Assembly (NCBI GenBank): GCA_900708905.1
Contig: CAADRB010000003.1
Coordinates: 5,103,955-5,167,954 of the forward strand
Reading direction: 5' to 3'
Length of the DNA stretch: 64,000 nt
Source of the DNA: Hymenolepis diminuta
Taxonomy: Eukaryota; Platyhelminthes; Cestoda; Cyclophyllidea; Hymenolepididae
Below the pieces are notes generated by a model that saw nothing but the letters and a program-made list of their open reading frames with translations, ran no database searches and was not told where the DNA came from. This document shows, piece after piece, positions 13,601 through 27,400 of the stretch (its first letter is position 1; every line of letters starts with the position of its first letter). The position numbers and the translations under genes were made by a program.

Positions 13601-16600
13601 TATCTTTGAATATTCACCTACGCTACTGCTAGTTTCCGTTAGAATTCGTCATTCCTCACATTCAGTGATTAAGAATTTTATTAATACTTCGCAATGTAAA
13701 TGTTTGTCCTTAATGGTCATTGGTTTTATACTGAAAGTACTTTCTAGGATTTCTGCTCCCGTACATTTTGCAGTACATTAACTTCTCAATAAAATTTGTT
13801 TCGAAATTTCATTTTCCACTCTTATCATAATGAACAGAAAATAATTTTTCCTGTGGTTAATTATCTTAATTATAAATTCCACATCTAGCGAGTTCCGTGT
13901 GTGCTTTCCCAAGGGATTTCATTTTTGTTTTGGCTCTTAGTGGTTAGTCTTCTTTCGTTCTCACCTTCTTGCTCCAAGCATCCTAACTTGTGAATAATTA
14001 AACATCTACGAAAAGGGTACCAAAAGATACTAAAACGAGTATGTGTGTTATAATTAAATGAGCCCACCTATGTTCCCTGATAAATTACTCTGGCTTTTTA
14101 GAACTCTAAAGGACTAATGATAAATAAATAGTGGACAAATAAATTTTAATAATGATTATAATAAATAGTCAGACAATTGTCCGATTGTTTTTTCATATGC
14201 ATATTTAATTGACAACAAATGCATAGATAACTAAGATTTTTAGATGGGTATTTGTACCAGTGATGTAGTGGTCAACGTGCTCGTCATAAAAGTCAAGGAT
14301 CAGAAGATAGATTCTCATAGGTACACATATGCTGTGGAAGATCAGTCACAAGAGGGGTAGGAGAAGGAGAGTTTCTGATATGAGAGGCTCCTGGAAATCT
14401 TTCCTCTACCTGAGTTTAGTGTTCATGAAACTTGCCTTAATTGGTTTGTGAAGCTTTAAATGAGTTTTGAGATGAATTGAGCCAGATTTATATATCATGG
14501 AGTGGTGAGCGAATTAAAACTAGCTCATGAAAGCGTGAAACTACTATTGAATGAAAGCTTTTATTATTGGAAATGGATATATAATATAACTGCCACCCTC
14601 AACTTTCACTTTTCCTCATCTCAGTAAATATTTTATTGAAATCTAAACACTCCCCATTTGATGGATGTCATCCACAAAAACAAATGCACTCCAAATAAAC
14701 GATTGCTTAATGCTTAGCATTTAGGAATACGATTAAAACAAAGACGCCAAGGAAGCCTTTGATCTGATTGTGGAGTCACTTTTAAACAGCCAACAATGTC
14801 AATTCCTGTCTCTAATAACGTAAATTCCCACCTCGAACGAATTCGAGCGAAAATCGTGAGGTATGAAGCTACCAACTCAGTGTGAATTTTCGCGGGCAGG
14901 AAAGCAAATTTCCTGTATTTTCAACAGAATCAATGTTTCTCAGGCGCAATGATTAACAAGAACTTCCAATGCCTAATTTCCAGTTGGTTTAAGTCTTATA
15001 AATTGACAAGCGTCAAAAATCTGCATGTCATCCTTAATGTTGATATCGAATTCAGTGTGAGCCACTTCAAAGCCGCAGTATATGCTCTTCGAGCTGAGAA
15101 GAGAGAAAGTAGTTAGCCCTAATCCCTCTACCCTTTGCTCAAACTATTTCCTCTGTTGTAGCCGTGCATACACTTGTCAGAAGAGTATAATGTATATAAA
15201 AATAGTCAAATAAATAATGAAGAGAATTTTGGACAAATTTTTCCTCTTATTATAATACTTAACCTTCCATTTTCGGTAGTAGAGTAACTATTAGTCCTTT
15301 CGTACTATCTAATACCGGTATGAGTAGACTGGTATTCAGGCTTCCAATATTCGATTCTATAACAAATCCCATTTGAGAGACGGCATCCTGAATATGATAG
15401 ACTACCTCCAGTTGTCAACTGTATCGCTGTTGTTAACCCAGACACTTGTAACTCGTCCGCGTCGTTTAGGTCTGATCATTCTAAAAATCACGGACTGACT
15501 CACACGACAAAACCAGACAGCCTCTCTAAGCGTATCGTATTTCGTCTGTTTCTCACAACCCCACTTAGTACTGACGCTTTCTCCTTTCCTTTTTCGATCT
15601 ACAGATCGATATATCAGCCAGAAGAAGGAAAGGCACAAGTTCTCTTTGTTATAGGGAAAACTCATTGCAATTCAAATCGAACTGTGTAGAGTTTATCGAA
15701 ATTCATATAAGTTCGCATAAACAATCTAAATGATAATCAATATTTCAATAATAAATGAAAGAAAACATTAAGTAAACATTATATTCGTCAAGGGAAAACA
15801 TATATCATTTTTCATAATAATATCTTTGATTTGACATTCCTAATTCCACTTTATAATCCTTAATCTTTTCTCTTCTCGTTCATTTCCAAGCGTCTGACGT
15901 ACATGTGGCCCTATTTGGCTCATTTTACATCTGCTAGTCTTAAAGAATACCATTAGATCTAGGAGAGAATGAAAAGCAAAATTTGATTAAACCTTTAAAA
16001 CAAATTTCGGGATTAGACCTGATTTATTAGTAAACACGCCACCTTCGGGATAAATACCAAACGTGTTTTCTATGGCCGAATGTAATCCCTCACACCCCAT
16101 TTTTCATCCTCCTATGCACCTCCAATAATAAATCGATGATATACTCTATTCCGTTAAACTTTCGAATAACAGAACTCGTGGCCACCATCCTCTCAATCTT
16201 GACTTGGGGTTTCGCAGAAGGTTCCGCTGGATTTTCATGTTTACCGATATGTCCAACCCATTACTTGGGTCGGATTTTCTTCACAAAGTATCTCTCTATT
16301 CTTCTCGGTGCCTCTCAAATCGTTAACCATATCACCCGATTATTCGATCCTTGTACACAAAAATCCTTTACTGCCATTAACCTTTTAACCATCCTTGTTT
16401 TTTCTTCCTGTGAGCTTTCCCACTTTCTGTTATTATCCATCCTCATTAAACCACTCCTGCTGTAAAGAATTCTTTGCATCAATTTTTGTACTACATCCGT
16501 GACACTGACTCTGTCAGTCCATGGTCGTCCCTACTGAAATACTGAAGAGAAACGAAAGTCTTTATAGCTGAAACTGATAATCGATCGGTACTCAGACTCT

Positions 16601-18193
16601 CATCGCAACCGCATCCTGATGACCTACTCCAGACCTAGGTTCCTAAAACGTCTACGAATCCAAAGGGAGAAGGTGAAGCCCGAAGATCTAGTCAAGATGT
16701 CATCTCAGAGTCTAAGTAACAACAGGGCGAAAATTTACAGTTTATAAGATACTAGAATTTTGTTTACAAAAATTGGTCTCATTGTTTATTCGAAATTACT
16801 ATTCTTATTAATTTGAATGGTTAACTTAGAGTTGTGGTCGGCTACGTGGATTGGCGAACATTTGCTGTCTACTATTATGCCCAGAGAAAGAGGAAATAAA
16901 AATGGACAAAAACTTAACTGAGGAACAACAATCACAGATAAGGAAGAAGCCAGAGAGTTATAAACCTGAAGTTGATGAAGCAGTTGATAACATCTACGTG
17001 GCGAAGTAGCCCTATTTTATGAGAACCCAAATGAGGTTAATACGGTTGTGGATTAAAGATAACCCAGTTGGGTCAGACTGATTGAACAATAATCGACGAA
17101 TCGGGTTAAATGACTCAGTGAGTTACCAATACCGAGTGTCCTGCGTTGATGCTAGTTAAAGAAAACATGAGTGGTCTTGAGAAAACAGGAGATTCTCACA
17201 TGTTGAAAATAAAATAGAAAAGTCGTGCTGATTAACAAGAGGATTTTACGTAGAATTATTCAAGGCGAAAATAAGTGTGACGATTTTTGTGAAGTACTGA
17301 TCTAACATTGAAATGAATGAATGAGGAATATCCAATGAAAAACCGATTAAAATTAGCTCAAATAGACGTGTGTCGTAGAGATTTATGAGTTCTATGTGCT
17401 ACTCTAAAATGCTTTCGTATTATTTGCTATCTGAACAATTCCAATAGGTCTTTAAGATTACTTTTCAAAGAATAAATAAATTTAATTCCGTCAACTTATT
17501 TATTCCCCTTTAATTTGGAATAAGTTCATTAAAGCACACGATACGAATTACCTAATGATAATGGACGTGTGCTATTACTGGTTTTGGGTTTTGACCTGGA
17601 CATATTTCTGCGGGAGTGTAAACTGTGGATAGTTTCATGGAAGAGCAGATCATAATTGATTTAAGTAACCAGATACAGGCAATTTTAGAAGATTGCTTTT
17701 AGTTCTCTGTGGAGCTTATAAATGTATTAATTTTGGATTCTTGAAAAGACTTTCCATTTCGACATCGGAGCAACCTATATGTCATTATGATAAATAATGT
17801 TTCAGTTAATGTACGCAAGATGTAAATTTAAAACGTAAACGAACATTTTCTTTTCATATAATTGAAATAATAGTCGTGACGATATTAATAATAGAGACTG
17901 TGATAGTATGCCCAGATATCATATTCCAACAATCATAAAGCTTTAATTCACATTAAAAAGGATGTACTATAATGCATGAGCAACAATCATAATCACAAAA
18001 GCAATCTCGGAATAATCATGATCGACCCATACTAAAAACATTTAAATTTAAATTTAAAAATAAATTACCATTAATTATTATTATATTATGATTTAGGTTA
18101 AGGAGATTTTGGAAATTTCCCATTAACATATCATCAGGCTCAAGTTGTTTGAGTGTCTCAGAGAAGTCCGCACATTATAATTTTCTATCATCT
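10640..18193. other. Intergenic sequence upstream of the receptor gene
   Basis: No gene is recognised here. The stretch contains a SINE-like copy (14254-14420), a low-copy repeat piece near 11485-11575, and a segment near 16995-17120 that resembles intron sequence at 37880-37960. The last 150 bases before the receptor start are extremely AT-rich (runs of ATTTAAATTTAAA and TTATTATTATATTATG). That could be promoter DNA, but no core element is identified, and 5' untranslated exons cannot be excluded. Confidence 0.45.
14254..14420 (+). repeat. tRNA-derived SINE-like copy
   Basis: The copy starts with an A-box-like GATGTAGTGGTCAACGTGCTC and continues with GTCATAAAAGTCAAGGATCA and GATTCTCATAGGTACACA. 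Further on, GAGTTTCTGATATGAGAGGC, TCC and CCTCTACCTGAGTTTAGTG match the tail of other copies. It is diverged by point changes and small gaps. Confidence 0.6.
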
Positions 18194-18421
18194 ATGATAT
18201 TGCGGAACATATTTGTACTTTGTTTTTTATCTTTTGCTTTCACTGACGTAGCAGCAACCGATAAATGCTTTGAACACGCTAACGTCAGGTGGTGTTTTAC
18301 GTTCCATTCTGAAAATGTAACGTTTGAAAATGCGCGTACTAAATGTCAAGATGCAAAATCGTCTCTCGCTACGGTTCCTGATTCCTCTACGCATTTTCTT
18401 GTGCATAAATATCTAAGTGAG
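18194..18421 (+). CDS. Receptor exon 1: signal peptide and start of CTLD1
   Basis: The ATG at 18194 is chosen because it opens a textbook signal peptide (MILRNIFVLCFLSFAFTDVA) with cleavage expected near residue 20. The frame stays open about 45 bases upstream, but only from a non-ATG codon. CTLD1 begins with CFEHANVRWCFTF and has the first-helix cysteine (ARTKCQDA). The exon ends at a phase 0 donor, GTACGT. The TATCATCAG shortly before the ATG could be a splice acceptor. Confidence 0.85.
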
Positions 18422-21400
18422 GTACGTGTTTCATTAAATGGCAATTAATTTTGATGAAGTTTTATTTGAATGTGGGTCAGAAATTGTGACATCTGCATTT
18501 GTTCGTTATTTTTTTCCCATCCCTAGAATTATAACTTCACAGAAAACGCGTGGATAGGATTACACTGGTCTCATAGTGTTCTTCGGTGGACTTCAGGCTA
18601 TCCCGCTGTCGTAGATACTTTCTGGAAAGAACCCCCAAAATCATTAAATGGAAAATGTGTTGCCCTATCACCTGGTTTGTCATGAGTTAGCTTTTTTCAC
18701 TCATTTTTCGAAATAATTTTTGAAATATTTATTTTATTCTTTTACAGATGGTTTTTGGAATCCGGTGGACTGTAATGAATCCCATCCATTTCTATGCAGC
18801 TCCGCGGAAAGGCTTTCCAATGATGAAATCCGAACTGGACATGTCACCTATGATTGCCCCACGGGTTTCTATCTACTTGGTCGTCGGTGTCTTCGTGTAA
18901 CCATTTGAAAAATTTAAACCAAAATTCTCACTTAAAAATTTTACTTAAAGAAAAATGCCTATTTTTTTCTTTTTGCCCAATGGACAGTTCTTCACCAGAG
19001 AAAAAGCTAATTGGACTGAAGCAAATTCTATGTGCAAAGATATCGGCGCGGAATTATTGACGATTCAGTCCTTCCGTGAACAAGGTTCGTTTCACCATTT
19101 TGAAGTGCCTATTTTTTGCGTGAAAATGCTTCATAGGAAGTGCATGTTAGGTCATTTCTTAATTGGGTCAAACTTTTTTTCTTCAATTTTCGCTCCACAT
19201 AGAAATTCAACTTTGAATATTAATATCAATCCGATCTTTGGCTCCATTAGTTCTTAGTATTTTTTATACCTACCGGTATCCTCCATTATTTGAAGTCTGT
19301 AAAATGATCGATTTGGTACTTTTATTTTTAAGAAAAAGAACTTATAGGGTATCGACTATATTAAACTAAAATGAATTCCCTTCCTAGACTAATCCCCCAT
19401 TCGGAATGGAGTCTGATATGCTGTAAGTAGGTTGGGCATAAGAGATGAAATGCACTCAATTTACACAAGCTCTCGGACGTAATACTTTCACATAAAAGTT
19501 CTGGTGAAACATGTGACCCTAAAGCAATACTTAAGAAATTAATCTTTCAGTTCGGTTTTTACATTCTTCGATTTCACAGAGTTTATTAATCACAAGTACG
19601 GGTTGGTTATGGAGCTATTACTGTGTCCCTATGAGATCGATTCATTATTGTTAACGTTTCGAATTTGGCAATTAAGCAAATTTCTATCTGTTTTTAATTG
19701 CGATTTTCATGATTAATTTATGTTTTTAATTTTAATCCCTTTTAGTTAGCTGTTGCCTACAGACCCTGCAGCCAAATAGAATGGTTAGATTAGTTATTAC
19801 CCCCACGTCTGAGAGGTATCATAACATTAATTTGGCAATTACAGTGAAATAATATTTATTATCATTTTATGCGAGTGGGATGCATTTTGCTGGTAAGGCG
19901 GTTTTCTTGAAGAAAAGCAAAATACCATTTAATGTAAATTGTTGTGGTAGATTTATTACCATGTCGAAGGGTGACCTAGGAATTTTCGAGAAGGATCAGT
20001 ACCAGATGAATTATTAAAACTATATTTTATAGATTACATCTACGAACTAACGCTTCTAACAGCTGTCATCTTTGAATAATACATTTTAATGCAATATTCA
20101 ACTAAATTTCAGTATTACAACTACTTATGTCTTTGGGAAGATATTACTAGTTCATCTTGACGAAGATTTTGGTCAACTGCTGTGAAAAGTATCGAAAAAA
20201 ATAGTTGATTAAAGAACACTTAATGTATTACTAATTCTTCATCTTGATTCAGTGTTGAATTTTAATTGCTGTGGTAATATAGAAATCGATTGGATTAATA
20301 GTACCATATCTTTTTAAACAGGAATGATCATGTTCATTACGGTAGAGATTTAAATAAAGAATTTGGTTTCATACGTAACAGTAGCATTACTCATTTTGTT
20401 TCATGAAAGTGACGCGTTTTAAACTGACCAATTATGAATCAGACACACAGTTGAATAGTTAATAAAATCGCATATTTCACAGAGTTGAAATTATTGATTT
20501 CATTTCTAAGACATAAAACAGGTTTCACTTCACATCGCTCTAAGTAGAAGGTAGTTTGAATCTGATTAGAGTTCGATTTACGTCGAAAATTCTTCTGAAT
20601 GCCGATTTTTCGCGGATAAAGTGACATTTTTGAATACGTTTAATAATTCCCAATACTCATCTGGAGTGGAGGAGCTTCCTGGTGGAGATACTCGGATGCA
20701 GATGTCCTTTTATTATAGATTCTTAACAAGCATAGGGTGTGTGAGGCATCTGAGGCCACCTTACGCACTTTTAAAAAACAGAAAATAAGATTGTTACTGG
20801 TCGAAACTTACAATTTCTTGTAATAAAACAATCAATATAATATCGATTAACCTAGGTTTGTTTCTATATATCCTCCTTCGGCTTCTGTCACCGACTCAAT
20901 TCGAGTCCGAAAGCGGCTGCAAGCTTTGATCAGATCGGATGGTCTCTTTCGATGTCCTCTATTCCTCGGGCTATTACTTTCATCAGAGAGGAGGATTTGG
21001 TGTTATGGGAATGCTTATTAGCTTGATTGATTTCATTCTGGTGGAAGTTGTCTTCGTCGAAGAAAAACTAAATTCCTGTTCTTCTGGGTGTTTAAACCAA
21101 TTTAAGATTGGTTTTGTAGACATTAAATGACTCTTTTGAGTTGTTTTTGTCCACATAAACTAACAACCCCGCCTAAGACCCTATGGCATTTGTATCCGAG
21201 GTCTTGGTGAACAACACAGTTTATGTATATTGTTGTTCCTTTAGACATTGGAAGATGTTTGGCAAGATGTTGCACATTGACTTTCCACTAATTTCGTCCA
21301 TGATGCCATGCCATGCACTCTTCTGACAAACTCAGGTGTTCTGAGTTAGTCGTTGAATCAAAGCGTTGACAGCAGTTTTCTCTTCATCGTGGCAACCATT

Positions 21401-24400
21401 GTTTTCATTCAGCAGCTCCTTTTTAACTTTGCTAAGGAAAGATGTGGCCACTTGTGAAATCTTACAATTTCTAAATTTCCGTGTTTTGCTTTTATAGGCA
21501 CTATTACAGCGTGTCTTTTTATTTCATCAGTTATAGTAGTAGGTGGCATGACATCTTCTAATATGAAAAATACTTAAATTATTATCGGATTAGTTTAAAT
21601 TACAAAAATGAGTGTTTTCAAATACCTTACGCATCCTGTATATTTATTCATTTCTAACACTTGATGTACACCAATGGGTTGAATGTGACCGTTAATTACT
21701 ACGTTTTTCATTAACTTTCCGCCGCATACACGCGTTTTAATATTTTGTCGCGGTAGTAATTATGCTTTCAGAACTAAAGTAATTTAAAGGGTGGTTTGTG
21801 ATCTCATATTTACATTGACCCTCCATGGTTTTCGTATTTACTCATTTTTCTGCGTCCAAATGCTTATCACAGTCCCCACGTTCATATTTCCAGGCTCTCT
21901 GTGCTTATTCCAAATTTACAATTTAATCATGGGAGAAGTCAACGACGTCACATAACTATAAAAAGGTTGTTAAATTTTTTCGATGGGATGAAGGTGGTGC
22001 AATTGAAAGTTAAGGAAGTAGGCGAACCCTATTCCATAATCCTCAGGTCATCCACTTTTCCAATGACATTTAGCCAGTATCCTATCTTCTCTATGAAATC
22101 TCGCCCATTGATTTATTCTTCCATTTTTCAGGATGTACCTTTTCTACCGTGTAAGTCTGATATCCGCCAAGCAGTATTTTAACAGCTCTTAATCTATTAT
22201 CGTCGGCTAGACCTCTATCATTCACTGGAGAGCGAGTCTTTTTCAAATTTTCTTCGTGGCTTTTCTCTTGATGCAGTCCTCATCACATCATCACTCACAC
22301 AGTCTGTTCGAACTTCCGGTGAAAGATTGTTTTATTTATATACACCCCCAAGCATCATCAATGGCATATAAATGGCGATGAATCAGTTATCGCATGTAAA
22401 CATTCTCAGCACTGTCGGATTTTGGCCATATAAAGTAGAGCGTTTGATTGACCGAATATAGATATATATATGAGAGGTATCGAGTGTGTATATCCAAATT
22501 TTTCAACTGAATGAACTTTGCACTCGAGATTTCTTAATTGTACCGACATTGTGTTCAGAAATGCACATGCTTAGTGCTGGCTTCTCCTGAAGAACTGTGT
22601 CCGACAAGTTTGATCCAAAACCACTTAGTGCATTCTTTGTATCAGAACGGTAAATACCCATCCCAGATTTTTTTTCCACGCTCGTTTGTCATTCTTATAA
22701 TTAAATAGAAGTAATGAAGGAATATTTTACTCTTTGGATTCTGAGAGTTAGCCTAGAGGGTGATTGGGAAATAACTTTCTAATTTAAGGATCAAATAACT
22801 ATAAAAAGGGGACTTGAGAAGAGGGCAGATGACATGAACTTCGGAATACAGGTAGACACTCGGCTGCAATTTTTAGAGCCACCCAGAAATGCAGTATATA
22901 ATCTGCGGCCTTTAGATTTTCATGACAGTTCTTGAATCTCCTTGCATCGATCTGGGTATGCGTTTCTTCGCATACAAAGAGCTAATTTCCGAGCTTTATA
23001 GTTTGATACATTCCTGAACATTTAAATGTTTGGAAATCTTTGTAGAGAGCTACTTTTCAATCAATTTCTAGACAGGATAGACGATTAAGTCTCACATCGG
23101 TCTACAGATGGTTTTCATCATATGAATGGATTTTATTTACTTTAGATAGCCATTGTCGAAGCCACTAAAATCTATATGTAATTTCTAGGTTCATTGTTGA
23201 AAGTATTGACTCAAGCTTGTTGATGTTTCTCTTGTTCGACAGCTAGTCAAACATTTCTGAATTATTTTCATTCAATTAGATAGTCCCAAATGTTGGAATA
23301 TATGAAGTTTTACACTGGTATCATGATCCCAAAATCTCTTGAAGCTTGTACATAACTTTTAAGCTATTGTGCTTCCGGATTTATTTAAAGATGATGTGTA
23401 AATTGAGTCGAATTTTGCTTTAATAAAGTTAGAGTTTTATTTTCTTTGATTTTGAAAACATACGTTTTTCTCAATGACTTTATGATTACAATAGTAACAA
23501 TTCCAAATTCCTTCGAATCGATGCATTTTAAGCATTTGTTTATTGGTCGATAGATATCTTCTATCTGTACTGGTCTTAATCAGCGCTCATGGTTTATATC
23601 AAACTCATTAGATCTCATTTGGCAGACCCGTGCAATGACCTCTGTATCGTCAGCCTTTAGTCTGGTTATAAATTATAGGTTTCCAGTAGAAGAATTAGTT
23701 GAAGAAAATTTGCTCTCTTCTCTTTTTTCATAAACGCAAGTTAGGAATAGCCTATACTGTTTTAAGTACTGGTCAGATATTCAGTCTTGTTTAAGTTGCT
23801 AAAAGTAACTTTCTTTGTTCTTATTTTGTTCTGTACTTACTCTAGTTTAGTCGGTGATCTGGTAGTAGGTGTTAATTACGTCTCTTTTTCGATGAGGTAT
23901 ATTATGTATCCTGAGTGCTGTAGTAGTTTTTAGGTCTGGTTCTAACAGGAATCGGAGAATTAGGAGGAGGGCGTCTGTACAGTTGGTAACTAGTTTAATT
24001 ATCAAATATGAAGTAACAAGTTTGACCATTTAGGTTTTAACTTAGCAGGGGAAACATCAGCACATCAATTTGGGGTCACTAGACACTTAAGGGAACAACG
24101 GTGAATAAGGGGAGTGGGTAGAATAGGGATATATCACTTGAGAAACCGGAAGATGAAAACTCCAATTCTGCCACCTTATTTAGTCGCCATACTTAACTCA
24201 TGCAGTTGATCATCCCATTCACTGGGTGTGCACCGGTGGATATCGAACCCCGTGACCTCTGACTCCGCAGACGAGCACGTCAAATGCTGCGCATAATGTG
24301 AGCAGTACCCATGGTTACTAATAGTGAAGTCCATATTATAGTGTTTTCTAATAAAAATCATCTCAAATCAAGAAGCTCTCATTCTGTTATCTAGTGTGAG

Positions 24401-27400
24401 TAATCATTCTGATGACTGGGTATGCACTTATGACCTCTGAAATATTAGTTGAGTCTTGCTCTCTTCCGCTATGCCAAGGCTATCAGATGCTTAGTCTAGT
24501 TGGTCGTCTATTTCTAACTGTATATCTGTTTTCTCTTTCGTTTAGACTTCCTTGTTGCAATGCTGGAGGATGACACAAACAGTTATTGGATTGGTTTATT
24601 CCGAAATGGCAGTGCCCATCAGTGGTCGAACCCTGCTCAACCCGAAGTCCTTTTCACTAACTGGATGGCTGGAGAACCTAGTGGAATCAAAACAGTTGGT
24701 TTATTTTTCTCATGTTAAGAACATACAATTACAGAAGGAAGTCACGCTTATTAGGTGACTTGGAGAGATTAATTGTTCTATGTAACTGAGTTGTCAGCTT
24801 AGTTCTCATGCAAATTTAAGCTTAACCTTTCATTGAGTTCGTGTTTGAGCTTGTAACTAACTGATCTTTATCTAATTATCAATTCTATAATTTAAACACT
24901 AATAGTACTATGAAAGGAATGGGTAAAAGCTGAATAACTTAGAGACTACAGAGTCTAGCTGAACTATCACCCTTCTAATTTATTACAATCCTCATCACTC
25001 AACCAGAGGGGGAAAGAGGAAGGTGTTGGTTGGAGTTCTTTATTGAAGGCTGAGAGAAATCTCAGATGAGAGATATGGGTTAACTAGAAGTGTGTTTGCA
25101 CAAAATTGTTTATATATGGGATGATATTATGTTGATTTAATTTTAAAATTGAATTATATCAATCGACCCATCAGGAAATATAGTAGAATTTTCTTAATTT
25201 TGGACTTATTATTTAATCGCGCTTATTTTGCGTCTTATCTTGCAACACAGTCTCCTTTTCCTTTCTATTCTACCATTTAGAAACTGATATTGTTGGTCAC
25301 AAGTTCGTCAAGTACCAACTCGCAGTTTTAGGGAATCAAGTGATTTTTTTTCTTTTTTAAAAAAAGAACGCTCGGAGAACATACGTAACTTCCGGCTTTA
25401 TTTGCAATTCAAATGGCACATAATCGTTATAGATTCTATCGTCTTGAGTTTCACAAGACCATTTTTGGAGATCTTTGCATCGAATCGCGAGCATGAATTT
25501 CTGCAGCGCGCTTATTACTTGGCTTATGCTTAAACATTTAAACGCCTGGAGATCTTTATAGGGAGTGAATTAGTCATTAGTCACACATTAGTCATTATCA
25601 TTTTAGCAATCATTTCGTTTTTATTGCTATTCGCTTGTTTAGTTGTTGATATTTTAATATAGTCTAAAATTGCAATTATTTCGTGTTTATGCTTGCTACT
25701 TAACTTTGACTTCGTTGGCAGACAATTTAGGAAATCAGATCACAGACTATCACTTAATTATTGTCAGTTTTCCAATCTTTCGGTCTGCGAGGGGAGTATC
25801 GGCTTGACAGAAATAAATTAATCCACTGATCATCCAGCTCTCCCCATCCTATGAGCATTCATATTCCCCTAAGAAGGGAAAGAGCGTTACATCATGAAAA
25901 TGGGATGTTGAATATCGAATCAAAATTGACTAGTGAATTGAATTAGAAATATAACCATCTAGTAATGTAAATATGGTGGACAGTCACAAAAAATGCACAC
26001 TAATAAATAATCACAATGGTCCTAAAATAGCTTGTAATAAGTTACATAATGGATCGAAAATCACGTACAAAAACGCAATTAAACTGTTTGGGAGTACTGT
26101 TGGCGTAGCGGAAATGAATAATTGATAAATGAATCAGCACGTTCATCTCATTGCTTAATGTTTCAAATAGGTGTTTTAGCGTTAATAAAACGTTACTGGA
26201 TAATTTAAGCTTTTCAATGAGATATGCTATTGGTACTGTAGTTCAGACTCATGAGAAAGAATGTAGAAGATCTGTTTTTTTATGAAATATTTCCTTTTAT
26301 ACACTACATTGATGCTCGTGTTTGATTGGGCACTTGGTTGGTCAAAAATGTACCAGTGACGGGACTTCATTCTGATGTGCTGGCATGAAAGCACAGTGTC
26401 CGGAGAACAAATTCCGTTCATAGAATTTTATGAATTCTGTCTAGGACATCGAAAACGTCCGATTCTGTCTCTTATCAAAATTTGAATCTTCCTATAGAAA
26501 ATAAGTAAATAGCTGCTTCGCACAAATAGTTGAAGTCGGAGAGTTGAGTTGGAACCCGACAATTTGTTGAATGTGAGTGAGAAAAAGTTGAATGAGATTG
26601 ACTGAACTAGGGAGGAATGTTTGCACTGAGGGTGGAAAATCACTGAGTTTGTTCTTCGACAGTTGATCAGTGCCGAAGAGTGCTCCACGGCCAGTTGTGT
26701 TGAATGTGAACTGATAATTGATGATTAGGTGCACTTTACTGTAGAGGGATGCAATGAATACAATAGATCTGAAAGGATAAGTGCATATTGGCTTCTCTGA
26801 GAATCATTCTATCGATTGCTCCCAAAAACTATTTATTTTTCATTTGCGTGAAATATCGACTGATTCGAAGTTGATTTGCATGATTCTCGCTCAAAATTAC
26901 TCTCATTCAATTAATTAAACACCTGTTAATTTCATAATGAATGCTTGAAATCGAAATTTCACCCTATCTTAAAAGGGATCAACAATGTAGAACGTAGGAA
27001 TCCGTTTTTTCCACGGGCTGGGCTGACTCATCCCTAATAATTTAGGTATCTTGACACATGTGCTTTTTTGATTTTCATAAATTTGATCGTTTCTTTTATT
27101 CGAGAAGAATCGCGTATATTGTCTCCCAGAGTTTAGAGCTTTGGAGGGTGAGGGGTCTAATGGCTATAGAGAGCATGAATTAGAAGTTTTATAACTCGTG
27201 CTTACGTGGTCTAACAAATTTTCCTAGACTTCAGTGACCGCCTTAATTCTAACACTTAATTCTGACTCATTTTTATGAAAAAATAACTACATGTGGAGGC
27301 TGTTGATGGATGGAGATGACCAACCATATTGATTTTATTTACAAAAATGATGTTCATATATATGCTGAATAATGATATATACGATCCCTTTTCGTTTTCC

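Larger units (their letters stand above)
19085..24545 (+). other. Receptor intron 4 (5.46 kb)
   Basis: The intron holds an internally deleted mariner-like transposon (20733-21640), a dispersed repeat piece (22910-23070) and a minus-strand SINE-like copy (24190-24295). No extra exon is needed, because CTLD2 runs continuously across it. Confidence 0.7.

Noticed and set aside
16136..16465. Open frame of 109 codons, hydrophobic
   Set aside because: Hydrophobicity comes from T-rich sequence; no ATG-linked exon structure or family match seen.
18149..18193. Possible upstream extension of the receptor N-terminus by 15 residues
   Set aside because: It begins with TTG, not ATG, and would bury the clear signal peptide; the ATG at 18194 is the better start.
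24695..24758. Read-through of receptor exon 5 beyond 24694
   Set aside because: It breaks the phase needed by exon 6 and soon meets a stop in the CTLD frame; the domain continues perfectly with NNCTIM in exon 6.
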